A stretch of DNA of 64,000 nucleotides from Streptomyces sp. NRRL S-1022 (lineage in GTDB: Bacteria > Actinomycetota > Actinomycetes > Streptomycetales > Streptomycetaceae). This document shows positions 1-8,882 of this stretch, piece after piece. The translations under genes and the position numbers were made by a program. Under the pieces are notes generated by a model that made no database searches, was not told where the DNA came from, and was given only the letters and a program-made list of their open reading frames with translations. The stretch covers positions 209,208-273,207 of the forward strand of contig NZ_JOIU01000003.1 of assembly GCF_000720135.1 (NCBI RefSeq). Reading direction: 5' to 3'. Each line of letters starts with the position of its first letter. Position 1 is the first letter of the stretch.

Positions 1-2
1 CC

Positions 3-1274
3 GACGCGGTGCTGGCCGCGCTCGCCGCCGTCGTACCGCGTACGTCCGCGCCCGGCGAGGGCGAGGAGAGCGGTGCGGTACGGCTGGCCCGTACGGCGGC
101 GCCCGCCTTCGCCGCCGGGCTCCACTGGAGCGCCTGGGAACGGGCCCTGCGGTCCGGGGCGGAAGCCTCGCGGCTGACCGGCGAGGTAACGGAACAAGCC
201 TATTTCCACCACGAGTTGGGCATCCTCGCGCTGTGCTCCGGCCGGCTCGACCGGGCCCGTGCCGAACTGGAGGCCGCCGGCGGGCTGCGCGGCGCCCTCG
301 CCGACAAGCGGGGCACGGTCGCCGGCCGCCGCGCCCTGGCCCTGCTCGCCGACCGGGCCGGCGAGGTGCCGGGGTCGCCGGCGCTCCCGGCGGGGGAGGA
401 GCCGGCCCTGCCGCGGCCCGAGGCGCCGGCGCCGTACGGCCCCGCGGGCGACACCCTGGTCACGCGGCGGATCCCGCAGCCGGCGGCGAAGGGCGGCGGC
501 ATCCGGCGGCTGGCCCGGCGCAACGTCTTGGCGGCCGGTTCCGGCGCGCTGCTCGCCGTCGTGCTCGGCACGGTCGTCACGCTCGGCATGACGTCGCCCG
601 ACGGTGCCGAGCGGAACCCGGCCGGCAAGGTCGACGCCAACCCCTCCGCGACCCAGGGTCTGACCGACGGCGAGGTGACCGAGGACCCGGCCGGCACCGG
701 CTCGGCCGACAGCCGGCCCACGTCTCCGGGCCCCGACGGCACGTACGGCACGGCGGACGACTACGTCCCGCCGGCCCGCACTCCCGGCCCGTCGCGGAGC
801 GCCGAGCCGTCCCCCTCCGGTACGTCGCCCTCCGGCTCCCCGTCCAAGTCGCCCGCGCCGGGCGGCTCGACGGGCTCGTCGGGCGGAAGTCCGACGGGTG
901 GCACGACCGGCGGCGGCACCGGCGGGACCACGACGGGCGGCTCGACGTCCGGCGGTACGACGACGGGCGGCACGAGCGGCGGCACGAGCGGCGGCACGAC
1001 CGGCGGCACGACCGGTGGGTCGACCGGCGGCGGCACGACGGGCGGTACCACGGGCGGCACCACCGGCGGCGGCGCCGGCGGCTCCACCGGGACGACGGGC
1101 GGCACCACCGGCGGTACGGCGGGCGGTACCACCGGCGGCACCTCGGGCGGTACCACCGGCGGCGACGCCGGCGCCACGACGACGGGCGGCGGCACGGACG
1201 GCTCCGCCGGGGGTACGTCGAGCAGCGCGTCCGCGTCCCAGACCGCCCCGGGCACGGGCGGCACGCTGATGTGA
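3..1274 (+). CDS. C-terminal part of a TPR/STAND-like protein with a membrane anchor and Gly/Thr-rich tail (partial, 5' end missing)
   Basis: The reading frame is already open at the left edge, so the N-terminus lies outside the window. About 110 visible residues are Ala/Leu-rich helical repeats of TPR character (AYFHHELGILALCSGRLDRA). A basic patch (RRLARRN) and one hydrophobic segment of about 20 residues (roughly 170-193 of the visible part) follow, which would be the only membrane span. After it comes a Ser/Pro/Thr region and a long GGTT/GGTS tail to the stop at 1274. Streptomyces proteins with this ending often carry an N-terminal P-loop NTPase domain and are called ATP/GTP-binding; that domain cannot be seen here. 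The tail is probably an extracellular or wall-spanning linker (inference). Confidence 0.7.
   Translation, partial: DAVLAALAAVVPRTSAPGEGEESGAVRLARTAAPAFAAGLHWSAWERALRSGAEASRLTGEVTEQAYFHHELGILALCSGRLDRARAELEAAGGLRGALADKRGTVAGRRALALLADRAGEVPGSPALPAGEEPALPRPEAPAPYGPAGDTLVTRRIPQPAAKGGGIRRLARRNVLAAGSGALLAVVLGTVVTLGMTSPDGAERNPAGKVDANPSATQGLTDGEVTEDPAGTGSADSRPTSPGPDGTYGTADDYVPPARTPGPSRSAEPSPSGTSPSGSPSKSPAPGGSTGSSGGSPTGGTTGGGTGGTTTGGSTSGGTTTGGTSGGTSGGTTGGTTGGSTGGGTTGGTTGGTTGGGAGGSTGTTGGTTGGTAGGTTGGTSGGTTGGDAGATTTGGGTDGSAGGTSSSASASQTAPGTGGTLM
897..1200 (+). repeat. Gly-Thr coding minisatellite
   Basis: Short in-frame repeats of the type ggcggcacgacc, with variants ggtaccacc and tcgacc, encode the GGTTGGT tail of the left-edge protein. 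The repeat is almost purely G/C at third positions and is prone to slippage, so length differences between strains are expected. Confidence 0.75.
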
Positions 1275-1305
1275 CGCCTGACGGCCGGGCAGGCGTGCGC
1301 GGCGG

Positions 1306-1977
1306 CTAGAACAGGCGGAGCTTGTCGTCCTCGATGCCGCGCAGGGCGTTGTAGTCCAGGATCTGGCAGTTGATGCCGCGGTCGGTGGCGAGGACGCGGG
1401 CCTGCGGCTTGATCTCCTGGGCGGCGAAGACGCCGCGGACCGGCGCGAGGTGCGGGTCGCGGTTGAGCAGTTCGAGGTAGCGCGTGAGCTGCTCGACGCC
1501 GTCGATCTCGCCCCGGCGCTTGATCTCGACCGCGACCGTCCCGCCGTCGGCGTCCCGGCAGAGGATGTCCACGGGGCCGATCGCGGTCATGTACTCGCGG
1601 CGGATGAGGGTGTAACCCTCGCCGAGCGTCTCGATGCGGTCGGCCAGGAGTTCCTGGAGGTGTGCTTCCACGCCGTCCTTGATCAGACCGGGGTCCACCC
1701 CGAGTTCGTGCGAGGAGTCGTGGAGGATCTCCTCCATCGTGATGATCAGTTTCTCGCCCGCCTTGTTGACGACGGTCCACACGCCCTCGTCCTCGCCCGT
1801 CCCCTCCTTCAGCGTGCAGGGCGGCGACATCCAGTTGAGCGGCTTGTAGGCCCGGTCGTCGGCGTGGATGGAGACGCTGCCGTCCGCCTTGACCAGGATC
1901 AGGCGCGGCGCCGAGGGCAGGTGGGCGGTGAGCCGGCCGGCGTAGTCGACCGAGCATCGGGCAATGACGAGACGCAT
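1306..1977 (-). CDS. nucS: Mismatch-specific endonuclease NucS
   Basis: A 223-residue protein of the NucS/EndoMS family, the actinobacterial and archaeal enzyme that cuts both strands at G-T, G-G and T-T mismatches and replaces MutSL repair. The N-terminal half (about 1-115) is the beta-rich DNA-binding/dimerisation domain. The C-terminal half is a RecB-like nuclease domain with the active-site pattern VDILCRD followed by VAVEIKRRG, giving the expected Asp, Glu and Lys. The ATG at 1977 gives the family N-terminus [13 protein letters not shown] longer reading frame upstream is rejected because a TAGCGT -10 box (1986-1991) ends 8 nt before this ATG and no ribosome binding site is visible, suggesting a leaderless message. 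Divergent from the gene at 2253. Confidence 0.93.
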   Translation of the reverse strand: MRLVIARCSVDYAGRLTAHLPSAPRLILVKADGSVSIHADDRAYKPLNWMSPPCTLKEGTGEDEGVWTVVNKAGEKLIITMEEILHDSSHELGVDPGLIKDGVEAHLQELLADRIETLGEGYTLIRREYMTAIGPVDILCRDADGGTVAVEIKRRGEIDGVEQLTRYLELLNRDPHLAPVRGVFAAQEIKPQARVLATDRGINCQILDYNALRGIEDDKLRLF

Positions 1978-1985
1978 GGTCGGCA

Positions 1986-1991
1986 ACGCTA
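1986..1991 (-). promoter_or_regulatory. -10 box of leaderless nucS promoter
   Basis: TAGCGT on the minus strand, 8 nt before the nucS ATG, matches the Streptomyces TANNNT -10 consensus. No purine-rich ribosome binding site lies between it and the start. Confidence 0.45.
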
Positions 1992-2252
1992 CTCGACGCC
2001 CGCAGGTGCTCGCGATCCGCCCGTCCCGCTCCCCGTGGATCGCCCCATTTGTCCCTTGAAACTCTTGTTCATCCCTGGCCGATTGTGGGCGTAACCGGAC
2101 CGTTCCATATACGCATTCTGCTGGTGTGGTCACCTACCGTTGCCTACCGTAGGAACGGGAGGTTGCGACGCCTGTACCGAGCGTGTTCGAAATCGCGAAC
2201 TCCCTTATCCGTCCGGCAACCCCTGCGCCTCGGGGGTGCGAGAGGAGAACCC

Positions 2253-2645
2253 ATGTCGCTCGACGTCTCACCGGCCCTACTCGAACAGGCCGAGCGAGGC
2301 GAGGTCGACGAAGCAGCATTCGTCGACTGCGTCCGGACCTCCCTGCCCTACGCATGGGAGATGATCAGCTCCCTGGTGGCACAGCTGAAGGTGGACGGCG
2401 GTCCCTTCGCCGACAACCAGACGCCCCCGCCGGACGAGCAGGCGCGCGGTCAGCTGCTGCGCGCGCTCGCGAGTGACGCCATCCGCGGCGCGCTGCAGCG
2501 GCACTTCGGTGTGCGGCTGGCCTTCCAGAACTGCCACCGAGTGGCGGTGTTCCCGCCGGACGCCTCGGTGGACGAGACCTTGGCCCGCTTCACGTCGGTG
2601 CGCAGCCAGTTGCTGAACCAGTCGCCGGAGCTCCGGGACTGCTGA
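2253..2645 (+). CDS. SCO5389-family protein of unknown function
   Basis: A 130-residue acidic, mostly helical cytoplasmic protein with no signal peptide or membrane segment. It begins MSLDVSPALLEQAERGEVDE, and the ATG at 2253 has a good ribosome binding site, AGAGGAG, 5 nt upstream. The family is, to my knowledge, named after the S. coelicolor member and has no known function; it is widespread in Streptomyces. It is transcribed away from nucS and converges on the oxidoreductase at 2763-3791 across a hairpin terminator. The 275-bp nucS intergenic region presumably holds its promoter, but I see no clear box for this side. Confidence 0.8.
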   Translation: MSLDVSPALLEQAERGEVDEAAFVDCVRTSLPYAWEMISSLVAQLKVDGGPFADNQTPPPDEQARGQLLRALASDAIRGALQRHFGVRLAFQNCHRVAVFPPDASVDETLARFTSVRSQLLNQSPELRDC

Positions 2646-2681
2646 CACGCGGTTTCGGTACGGCCGGGACGCGGAGCCGCC

Positions 2682-2732
2682 GGCTTGCCGCTCCACCCGT
2701 GGGAGGTGCATGCAGTACCGGGGCGGCAAGCC
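2682..2732. terminator. Bidirectional hairpin between convergent genes
   Basis: GGCTTGCCGC (2682-2691) pairs perfectly with GCGGCAAGCC (2723-2732), and the 31-nt loop contains further complementary bases. It sits between two convergent stop codons and has no T-run, as is usual in Streptomyces. Confidence 0.55.
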
Positions 2733-2762
2733 CCCGGGTGCCCCCGCGGGCGGAACCGTGGG

Positions 2763-3791
2763 TCAGCGCAGCTGGGGCAGCACCTCGGCGCCCAGGCGCC
2801 GCAGGTTCTCCTCGGTGGCCGCGAGGTCGCCCGAGCCCTCCATCAGGAGGGCGAAGCGGGAGATGCCGGTGCGCTCCGAGGTGGCGGCGAGGCGGTCGGC
2901 CGCGAGCCGCGGGGTGCCCACCGGGTGCAGCCCGCAGAGCAGTTCGGTGTAGGCGTGCGGGTCGCGCATCGAGCGCGCCCGTCCGTCCACCGTCACATGG
3001 GCCGCGAGGCCTTCTTTCAGCCACCCCGGCATCGCCTTGGTCAGCGTCTCGACGGCGTCCGTGCGCCGGTCGGCGAGCTGGCAGACGCCGGCCGAGACAT
3101 GGGCGGCGTCCGCGATCTCCTCGGCCGGCCGGCCCGCCGCCCGGGCGCAGCGCCGCCACAGGGCGACCATCTCGGCCTTCTCCTCGTCCCCGACGTGCAT
3201 GCCGAGCAGCATCGGCAGCCCGCGCTCGGCGGCCAGCCGTACGCTCGCCGGTGAGGTGCAGGCGAGGACGACCTCGGGGCCGGGGGTGTCCGTCAGGGCC
3301 TCGGACGGGCGGGGCACGACCGGCACCTCCCGGAAGGAGAACCGCTCGCCGGAGGACGCCACGGAAGGTTCGCTCAGCCAGCGCAGCAGCAGATCGAGGG
3401 ACTCCGGGAACCCGTGTTCGTACGCGTGCAGTCCCGCGCCGAACACCTCCAGGTCGACCCAGGGGCCGCCGCGCCCGACGCCCAGCGAGAACCGGCCGCC
3501 GCTGGTCAGGTGGAGCAGCGCGGCCTGCTCGCCGAGGGCGACCGGGTGGGCCGTGGGCAGTACGCTGACTGCCGTACCGACCCGGATGCGGCGGGTGCGG
3601 CCGAGCAGCAGCGCGGCCAGGGTCACCGCGGACGGGCACGTGCCGTAGGGCACGAAGTGGTGCTCGGCGAGCCAGACCGCGTCCAGCCCGGACTGCTCGG
3701 CGACCTCGGCGGAGCGGACCGCCCGGTGCAGGGCCTCCCCGGGGCCCTGGCCCGGGAACTGGGCCGCCAGCACGAAACTTCCTACGTACAT
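2763..3791 (-). CDS. Luciferase-like (LLM class) flavin-dependent oxidoreductase
   Basis: A 342-residue single-domain protein with the bacterial luciferase/F420-dependent TIM-barrel fold. Recognisable parts are the first strand (MYVGSFVLAAQF), the AEHHF segment near residue 45, TAVSVLPTAHPVALGEQAA, and SGGRFSLGVGRGGP near residue 95, all typical of flavin-binding LLM proteins. The substrate and whether the cofactor is FMN or F420 cannot be told. The ATG at 3791 is preceded by GGAAG about 9 nt upstream; an in-frame start 16 codons earlier lacks this and adds residues atypical of the family. Confidence 0.85.
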   Translation of the reverse strand: MYVGSFVLAAQFPGQGPGEALHRAVRSAEVAEQSGLDAVWLAEHHFVPYGTCPSAVTLAALLLGRTRRIRVGTAVSVLPTAHPVALGEQAALLHLTSGGRFSLGVGRGGPWVDLEVFGAGLHAYEHGFPESLDLLLRWLSEPSVASSGERFSFREVPVVPRPSEALTDTPGPEVVLACTSPASVRLAAERGLPMLLGMHVGDEEKAEMVALWRRCARAAGRPAEEIADAAHVSAGVCQLADRRTDAVETLTKAMPGWLKEGLAAHVTVDGRARSMRDPHAYTELLCGLHPVGTPRLAADRLAATSERTGISRFALLMEGSGDLAATEENLRRLGAEVLPQLR

Positions 3792-3940
3792 CGCATTCCT
3801 GCTTCCTTGGCTCCGACCCGGAGCTCCCCCACCCGGCATAACCGTCTGACACGTGCCCAGGACACGGCCTGGCGGAGAGATTTGCGGATTGTCTGCAGAA
3901 TGGATCGCCGTGGAAGGGGACTTGTACGGGTTGGTTCCTT

Positions 3941-3976
3941 ACGCGTACCCCACGCGTACCCCCCGCGGCGACGCGT
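3941..3976 (+). promoter_or_regulatory. ACGCGT repeats and -10 box upstream of the small zinc-finger-like gene
   Basis: ACGCGT occurs three times (3941, 3952, 3971), the first two as direct repeats ACGCGTACCCC spaced 11 bp. The last runs into TAGGCT, a good -10 match about 45 bp upstream of the GTG at 4024. The 11-bp spacing would put a protein on one DNA face. Its identity is unknown. Confidence 0.3.
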
Positions 3977-4023
3977 AGGCTGGACGGAGCCCATGCTTCC
4001 CGTGCAGCCCCGAGAGGTGTCCC

Positions 4024-4356
4024 GTGTCCCCGCGCCGCAACCGACCGAAGGCAGTCGAATCGTCGGGCCGGAGCGCCGAGGACGATCGTGCCGGCCGGTA
4101 CGGCGGCTGGCAGTCCACCGAGAGCTGGCAGGGCGAGGAATGGAGCGTGCGGCACGTCGCCGGGGCCGGCACGCAGGGCAAGACCTACCGCTGCCCGGGC
4201 TGCGACCAGCTGATCCCCTCCGGTGTCCCGCACGTCGTGGCCTGGCCGGAGCATGCGGGCGTCGACGACCGCCGGCACTGGCACAAGTCCTGCTGGAACG
4301 CGAAGGACCGCCGCACCACGCGGGTGCAGCGGTCCCGTAACGCGCCGAGGTTCTGA
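4024..4356 (+). CDS. Small zinc-finger-like protein of unknown function
   Basis: A 110-residue basic, hydrophilic protein. The N-terminal third is charged and probably disordered. The C-terminal half has YRCPGCDQLIP, then HVVAW, then HWHKSCW, a Cys-x2-Cys plus His/Cys set that could bind one zinc. The GTG at 4024 follows an AGAGGTG ribosome binding site 5 nt upstream. Streptomyces homologues are often labelled ATP/GTP-binding protein, but I see no P-loop, so I do not adopt that name. It converges on the fused ABC transporter gene with only 13 bp between stops. Confidence 0.7.
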   Translation: MSPRRNRPKAVESSGRSAEDDRAGRYGGWQSTESWQGEEWSVRHVAGAGTQGKTYRCPGCDQLIPSGVPHVVAWPEHAGVDDRRHWHKSCWNAKDRRTTRVQRSRNAPRF

Positions 4357-4369
4357 GTCCGGGCCGGTC

Positions 4370-6523
4370 TCACACGTCCCGGCTCCGGAGCAGCGAGTAC
4401 GCGCCCGCGTACACCGCCGCCGTCACCCCGAGCATGATCCACAACGAGTCCCAGCCGGACGGCCCCGACTGGGTGAGGGAGTTGGCGTAGAAGACGCTCA
4501 GCTGGTTGGGGATCGAGTACTCGAACAGCCACTCGCGCAGCGTGTTGAGCGACTCCGTCACCATGAACATCGCGAGCACCAGCGGCGCCAGGACCACGCC
4601 GATCATGATGGTGATGGCGCCCGCGGAGTGCCGGATCACCGAGCCGATCAGCAGCGAGAGCAGGCCGAGCAGCGCCATGAAGAGGCTGACGCCGACGGTG
4701 GCCTTGAACCAGTCCCCGCCGGACGGGGTACGCGCGCCGGTGTTCTCCAGCATGGACGCCTGCGCCATGGCCACGAAGGTGGAGGTGACCAGGGTGACGG
4801 CGAAGGCGACGGCGAAGAACACGATCGACTTGGCGGCGAGCACCCGGGCCCGGCTGGGGCAGGCGGTCATCGTCGTACGGATCATGCCGGTGCCGTACTC
4901 CGAGGCGGTGGTCAGCACGCCGAGCGTGATGAGGCAGATGCTGCCGACGAGCAGGCCGAAGAAGCCGAAGGACAGCGGGTTCTCGCCGGACAGGCTCTCG
5001 GAGTCGGAGTTGGCCTCGATCAGGGCGCCGGCCAGCAGGCCGATGCCGAGGACGAGCACGATGAACACGCCGAGCGTCCACATCGTGGAGCGCACCGACC
5101 TGATCTTCGTCCACTCGGCGGCCAGCGCGTGCCCGAGGTGGGTGCGCACGACCGGGATCGGCGAGGTGTAGCCGGGGTACGGCCCGCCGGGCCCCGCCTG
5201 CCAGGCGGGCGCGGCGGCGGGCACGGCCGGGGCCGCGGGCGCGGCGGCCGGCGCCTCCTTGGTCAGCACCGGCGGCTGAGCCTGCGGCGCGGGAGCGGCG
5301 GCGGGCGCCTGCGGGGCGCCGGCGGCCGACGGTGCCTGCGCGGGCTGCGTGGCCGGGGCGGCGGGCTGGGCGGCCGGGGGCGCGGGCTGGGCCGGTGCGG
5401 CCGGTGCGGCCTGCTGGGCGTACGGGTTGGCCGCCAGCGGGGCCGTACCCGCGCCCGGAGCGCCGCCGTGCAGCCCCCCGGCGGGCGGCCGGCCGCCCTG
5501 CTGGGGCGGCGGCGGGGCGTACCAGCCGGGCTGGCCCTGGCCGGGAACCGGCATGGGCGGCTGGGCGCCGGGCGGCAGCGGCTGCTGGAGGCCCGCCTTC
5601 TGGTCGACGGTGGAGCGGTAGTCCACGGCGCCCTGCGTCATCCGCATGTACGCCTCCTCCAGCGAGGCCTGGTGCGGGGACAGCTCCCACAGCCGGACGT
5701 CCGCCTCGTGCGCGAGGTCGCTGATGCGGGGCAGCGGCAGTCCGGTCACCCGCAGCGCGCCGTCCTGCTCGGGCAGCACGTGCCCGCCCGCCTCGGTGAG
5801 CGCGGAGGTGAGCTTCTCGCGCAGCTGCGGCTCGGTGTCGGGGGTGCGCACGCGCGCGAAGTCGGCGGAGTTGGCCGAGATGAAGTCCTTCACGCTCATG
5901 TCGGCGAGCAGCTGGCCGCGCCCGATCACGATGAGGTGGTCGGCGGTCAGCGCCATCTCGCTCATCAGGTGGGAGGAGACGAAGACCGTACGGCCCTCGG
6001 CCGCGAGGGCCTTCATCAGGTTGCGGACCCAGAGGATGCCCTCGGGGTCGAGGCCGTTGACCGGCTCGTCGAAGAGCAGCACCTGCGGGTCGCCGAGCAG
6101 CGCGGCGGCGATGCCGAGGCGCTGGCCCATGCCGAGGGAGAAGCCCTTGGAGCGCTTCCTGGCCACGCCCTGGAGGCCGACGACGCCGAGCACCTCGTCC
6201 ACGCGGCGGGCCGGGATGCCCGACATCTGGGCGAGGCTCAGCAGGTGGTTGCGCGCGGTCCGGCCGCCGTGCACGGCCTTGGCGTCGAGCAGCGCGCCGA
6301 CCTGCCGGGGGGCGTTGGGCAGCTTGCGGTACGGGTGGCCGCCGATGGTGACCGAGCCGGACGTGGGGTTGTCCAGCCCGAGGATCATCCGCATCGTCGT
6401 GGACTTGCCCGAGCCGTTAGGGCCCAGGAAGCCGGTGACGGCTCCCGGCCGCACCTGGAAGGAAAGGTTGTACACGGCGGTCTTGTCGCCGTAGCGCTTG
6501 GTCAGGCCGACAGCCTCGATCAT
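4370..6523 (-). CDS. Fused ABC exporter: ATPase, Pro/Ala/Gln-rich linker and ABC-2 permease in one chain
   Basis: A 717-residue half-transporter. The N-terminal ATPase has a Walker A GPNGSGKST near residue 36, the signature FSLGMGQRLG near 130 and a Walker B VLLFDEP near 150, with the H-loop in VSSHLMSE. Residues about 320-450 are a long Pro/Ala/Gln-rich, low-complexity linker. The C-terminal 250 residues form an ABC-2 permease of about six spans starting at HLGHALAAEWTKIRSVRSTMWT. It is a close paralogue of the separate ATPase/permease pair just upstream, so it probably arose by duplication and fusion. The ATG at 6523 aligns with the MIELEGLTKRYG start of the paralogue; an in-frame GTG at 6532 is the alternative. 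The substrate is unknown. Confidence 0.88.
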   Translation of the reverse strand: MIEAVGLTKRYGDKTAVYNLSFQVRPGAVTGFLGPNGSGKSTTMRMILGLDNPTSGSVTIGGHPYRKLPNAPRQVGALLDAKAVHGGRTARNHLLSLAQMSGIPARRVDEVLGVVGLQGVARKRSKGFSLGMGQRLGIAAALLGDPQVLLFDEPVNGLDPEGILWVRNLMKALAAEGRTVFVSSHLMSEMALTADHLIVIGRGQLLADMSVKDFISANSADFARVRTPDTEPQLREKLTSALTEAGGHVLPEQDGALRVTGLPLPRISDLAHEADVRLWELSPHQASLEEAYMRMTQGAVDYRSTVDQKAGLQQPLPPGAQPPMPVPGQGQPGWYAPPPPQQGGRPPAGGLHGGAPGAGTAPLAANPYAQQAAPAAPAQPAPPAAQPAAPATQPAQAPSAAGAPQAPAAAPAPQAQPPVLTKEAPAAAPAAPAVPAAAPAWQAGPGGPYPGYTSPIPVVRTHLGHALAAEWTKIRSVRSTMWTLGVFIVLVLGIGLLAGALIEANSDSESLSGENPLSFGFFGLLVGSICLITLGVLTTASEYGTGMIRTTMTACPSRARVLAAKSIVFFAVAFAVTLVTSTFVAMAQASMLENTGARTPSGGDWFKATVGVSLFMALLGLLSLLIGSVIRHSAGAITIMIGVVLAPLVLAMFMVTESLNTLREWLFEYSIPNQLSVFYANSLTQSGPSGWDSLWIMLGVTAAVYAGAYSLLRSRDV

Positions 6524-6655
6524 GCTCCGCACCCATCGAAAGGTTCAGGACAGCGGGGCACACGCCCCCGTAAGGGTTAGGAGGATATCCAGGAGCTGAC
6601 GGTTCCGCCCAAGAGGGAGTAAAGCCCGGAGCATTACGCGGCGTGACCCACCCGT

Positions 6656-7429
6656 CTACTGGGCGTCCCGGTGCCTGAGGAGGAGGTAGCCGCCCGCCAG
6701 CGCGGCGAGCACCCACAGCGCCATGATGCCGAGCCCGGCCCACGGCCCGTACGGCGTGTCGTCGCCCGGCCGGGGGACCACCTGCATGATCCGGCGGCCG
6801 GCCTGGTCGGGCAGGAAACGGCCGATCTTCCGGGTGGCGTCGACGTTGCCGAGGATGTTGGAGACCAGGAAGAAGAACGGCATCAGGATGCCGAGGGACA
6901 GCATCGGCGAGCGCAGCATCGCGGCGACGCCCATGGAGAACATCGCGATCAGCATCATGTAGAGCCCGCCGCCGAACACCGCGCGCAGCACCCCGGGGTC
7001 GCCGATGGCGGCCCGGTGGGAGCCCAGCAGGGCCTGGCCGAGGAAGAACGCGGCGAAGCTCGTCACCATGCCGACGGCGAGCGCGAGCGCGGCGGCCACC
7101 GCGACCTTGCAGAACAGGAAGGTGCCGCGCTGCGGCACGGCGGCCAGCGAGACCCTGATCATGCCGGTGCTGTACTCGTTGGAGACGACCAGCACCCCGA
7201 ACACGATCATCGCGAGCTGGCCGAGGGTCATGCCCGCGAAGCTGACCACGGTCGGGTCGAAGGAGAGCCGCTCCCGCACGGGCATGTTCGCGTACTGGCT
7301 GTTCGACAGCGCGGAGATCAGCGCGCCGAGGGCGACGGTGACCACCACGGCCAGCGACAGCGTCCACACCGTGGACGCCACCGACCGGATCTTGGTCCAC
7401 TCGGACCGGATGACCTGCCCGGCCGCCAT
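6656..7429 (-). CDS. ABC-2 type permease subunit
   Basis: A 257-residue membrane protein with about six hydrophobic spans. It opens with MAAGQVIRSEWTKIRSVAST, the same cytoplasmic entry motif as the permease half of the downstream fused protein. The EYSTGMIRVSLAAVPQR loop is typical of ABC-2 exporters acting on drugs, lipids or peptides. It starts 3 bp after the stop of the ATPase gene, so the two are translated together and must assemble as a 2+2 exporter. The transported molecule is unknown. Confidence 0.88.
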   Translation of the reverse strand: MAAGQVIRSEWTKIRSVASTVWTLSLAVVVTVALGALISALSNSQYANMPVRERLSFDPTVVSFAGMTLGQLAMIVFGVLVVSNEYSTGMIRVSLAAVPQRGTFLFCKVAVAAALALAVGMVTSFAAFFLGQALLGSHRAAIGDPGVLRAVFGGGLYMMLIAMFSMGVAAMLRSPMLSLGILMPFFFLVSNILGNVDATRKIGRFLPDQAGRRIMQVVPRPGDDTPYGPWAGLGIMALWVLAALAGGYLLLRHRDAQ

Positions 7430-7432
7430 GGC

Positions 7433-8386
7433 TCAGGCCCCCTTCCAGCCGGCGCCCCAGTCCTGCGGGACCGCGGCGGGCCCGGCGTGCGCGTGGTACT
7501 CCACGGATTCCGCCGTCAGCTGCATGAACGCCTCCTCGAGCGAGGCCTGCCGCGGACTCAGCTCGTGCAGCACGAGCCCGTTCCGCGCGGCCAGTTCCCC
7601 GATCTGCTCGGCCTTGCCGCCCGCCACCTCCAGCGCCCCGCCGCCCGCCTCCACGACGGTGATCCCCGCCTGGTGCAACACGTCGAGCAGCCGCTCGCGC
7701 TGCGGGGAGCGGATGCGCACGTACGACCGCGAGTTCGCCCGGATGAAGTCGGCCATCGAGGTGTCCGCGAGCAGCCGGCCCTGCCCGATGACCACCAGGT
7801 GATCGGCCGTCAGCGCCATCTCGCTCATCAGATGGCTGGAGACGAACACCGTCCGGCCCTGCGCGGCCAGCGACTTCATCAGGTTCCGGATCCAGTGGAT
7901 GCCCTCGGGGTCCAGCCCGTTCACCGGCTCGTCGAACATCAGGATCCGCGGGTTCCCGAGCAGCGCGGCGGCGATCCCGAGCCGCTGCCCCATGCCGTAC
8001 GAGAACCCCTTGGCCTTCTTCCGCGCCACCGCGGTCAGTCCCACGGTCTCCAGCACCTCGGCCACCCGGCTCGCCGGGATGCCGTTGCTCTGGGCGAGGC
8101 AGAGCAGGTGGTGGTAAGCGCTCCGGCCGCCGTGCACGGCCTTGGCGTCCAGCAGGGCGCCGATGTACGTCAGCGGGTCCCTGAGCCGGTCGTAGTGCCT
8201 GCCGTCGATGCGGACGTCGCCGGCCGTGGGGCGGTCGAGCCCGAGGATCATCCGCATGGTGGTCGACTTCCCGGCCCCGTTGGGCCCCAGGAACCCCGTC
8301 ACGGCGCCCGGCCGCACGGCGAAGGTGAGGTGGTCGACCGCCACCTTGTCGCCGTACCGCTTGGTCAGCCCCTCCAGCTCGATCAT
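7433..8386 (-). CDS. ABC transporter ATP-binding protein
   Basis: A 317-residue ATPase with Walker A GPNGAGKST near residue 36, signature FSYGMGQRLG, Walker B ILMFDEP and H-loop VSSHLMSE. The region after residue 220 is a DrrA-like C-terminal extension (LSPRQASLEEAFMQLT). It is the ATPase partner of the permease that begins 3 bp downstream. It is very similar to the N-terminal half of the fused transporter at 4370-6523, which makes the local duplication clear. The ATG start gives MIELEGLTKRYG, the usual N-terminus. Confidence 0.9.
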   Translation of the reverse strand: MIELEGLTKRYGDKVAVDHLTFAVRPGAVTGFLGPNGAGKSTTMRMILGLDRPTAGDVRIDGRHYDRLRDPLTYIGALLDAKAVHGGRSAYHHLLCLAQSNGIPASRVAEVLETVGLTAVARKKAKGFSYGMGQRLGIAAALLGNPRILMFDEPVNGLDPEGIHWIRNLMKSLAAQGRTVFVSSHLMSEMALTADHLVVIGQGRLLADTSMADFIRANSRSYVRIRSPQRERLLDVLHQAGITVVEAGGGALEVAGGKAEQIGELAARNGLVLHELSPRQASLEEAFMQLTAESVEYHAHAGPAAVPQDWGAGWKGA

Positions 8387-8470
8387 GCGGCCACGCTAGG
8401 ACGCGGCCCGCGGCTCTGCCACTCGGACGCCCTCGGGTACGGGGCCCGCCGTGCGCCGGTGCGGGTGCCG

Positions 8471-8731
8471 TCAGCCGCTGCGGCGGATGCGGACCGGGCC
8501 GCGGGCGCGACCGGGGTCCACGGCGGCGCCGTGCTGGGTGATCTCCACCCGGCCCTCGTCGGCGAGCCGGGCCGCGACCCGGCGGACGGGCTCCATCAGC
8601 TCGCGCCACCCCTCGTCGGCGGAGCCGTGCACCGCCCGGGCGACCTCGGACGGGCACACCGATGCACCCGGTGCCCTCCCGTCGAGCAGTTCGAGGATGG
8701 CTTCCCGCAGCGACCGGTCGGTGACGGACAT
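8471..8731 (-). CDS. DUF3253 domain protein
   Basis: An 86-residue protein beginning MSVTDRSLREAILELLDGRA. Its helical pattern (ILELLDGRAPGASVCPSEVARAV, then RVAARLADEGRVEITQHG) fits a small winged-helix fold, matching DUF3253 as I recall it. Some homologues are misnamed as tRNA ribosyltransferases because of fusions; this short form has only the helix-turn-helix-like domain. The ATG at 8731 is preferred over an upstream start because the extra 30 residues are Arg-rich and not family-like. DNA binding is plausible but unproven. Confidence 0.7.
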   Translation of the reverse strand: MSVTDRSLREAILELLDGRAPGASVCPSEVARAVHGSADEGWRELMEPVRRVAARLADEGRVEITQHGAAVDPGRARGPVRIRRSG

Positions 8732-8823
8732 GAGGGGCTCCCTCCCGGCGGCCGTCCGGACACGGACCCCGCCGCGGACGGCGTACTCCCTCCACGCTAC
8801 GCGCCACCGGCGCACGCGCATGC

Positions 8824-8860
8824 GGGAGAGGCGGTGGGACCGCGTCCCACCGCCTCTCCC
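8824..8860. terminator. filP terminator
   Basis: A perfect 17-bp stem (8824-8840 with 8844-8860) and a 3-nt CGC loop lie just past the filP stop codon. This is one of the strongest hairpins in the window and would stop transcription from either side. Confidence 0.75.
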
Positions 8861-8882
8861 GGCGCCTTACGACTGCCCGGCC

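Noticed and set aside
4024..4356. ATP/GTP-binding function for the 110-residue protein
   Set aside because: No Walker motif is present; the visible Cys/His pattern suggests a metal site instead.
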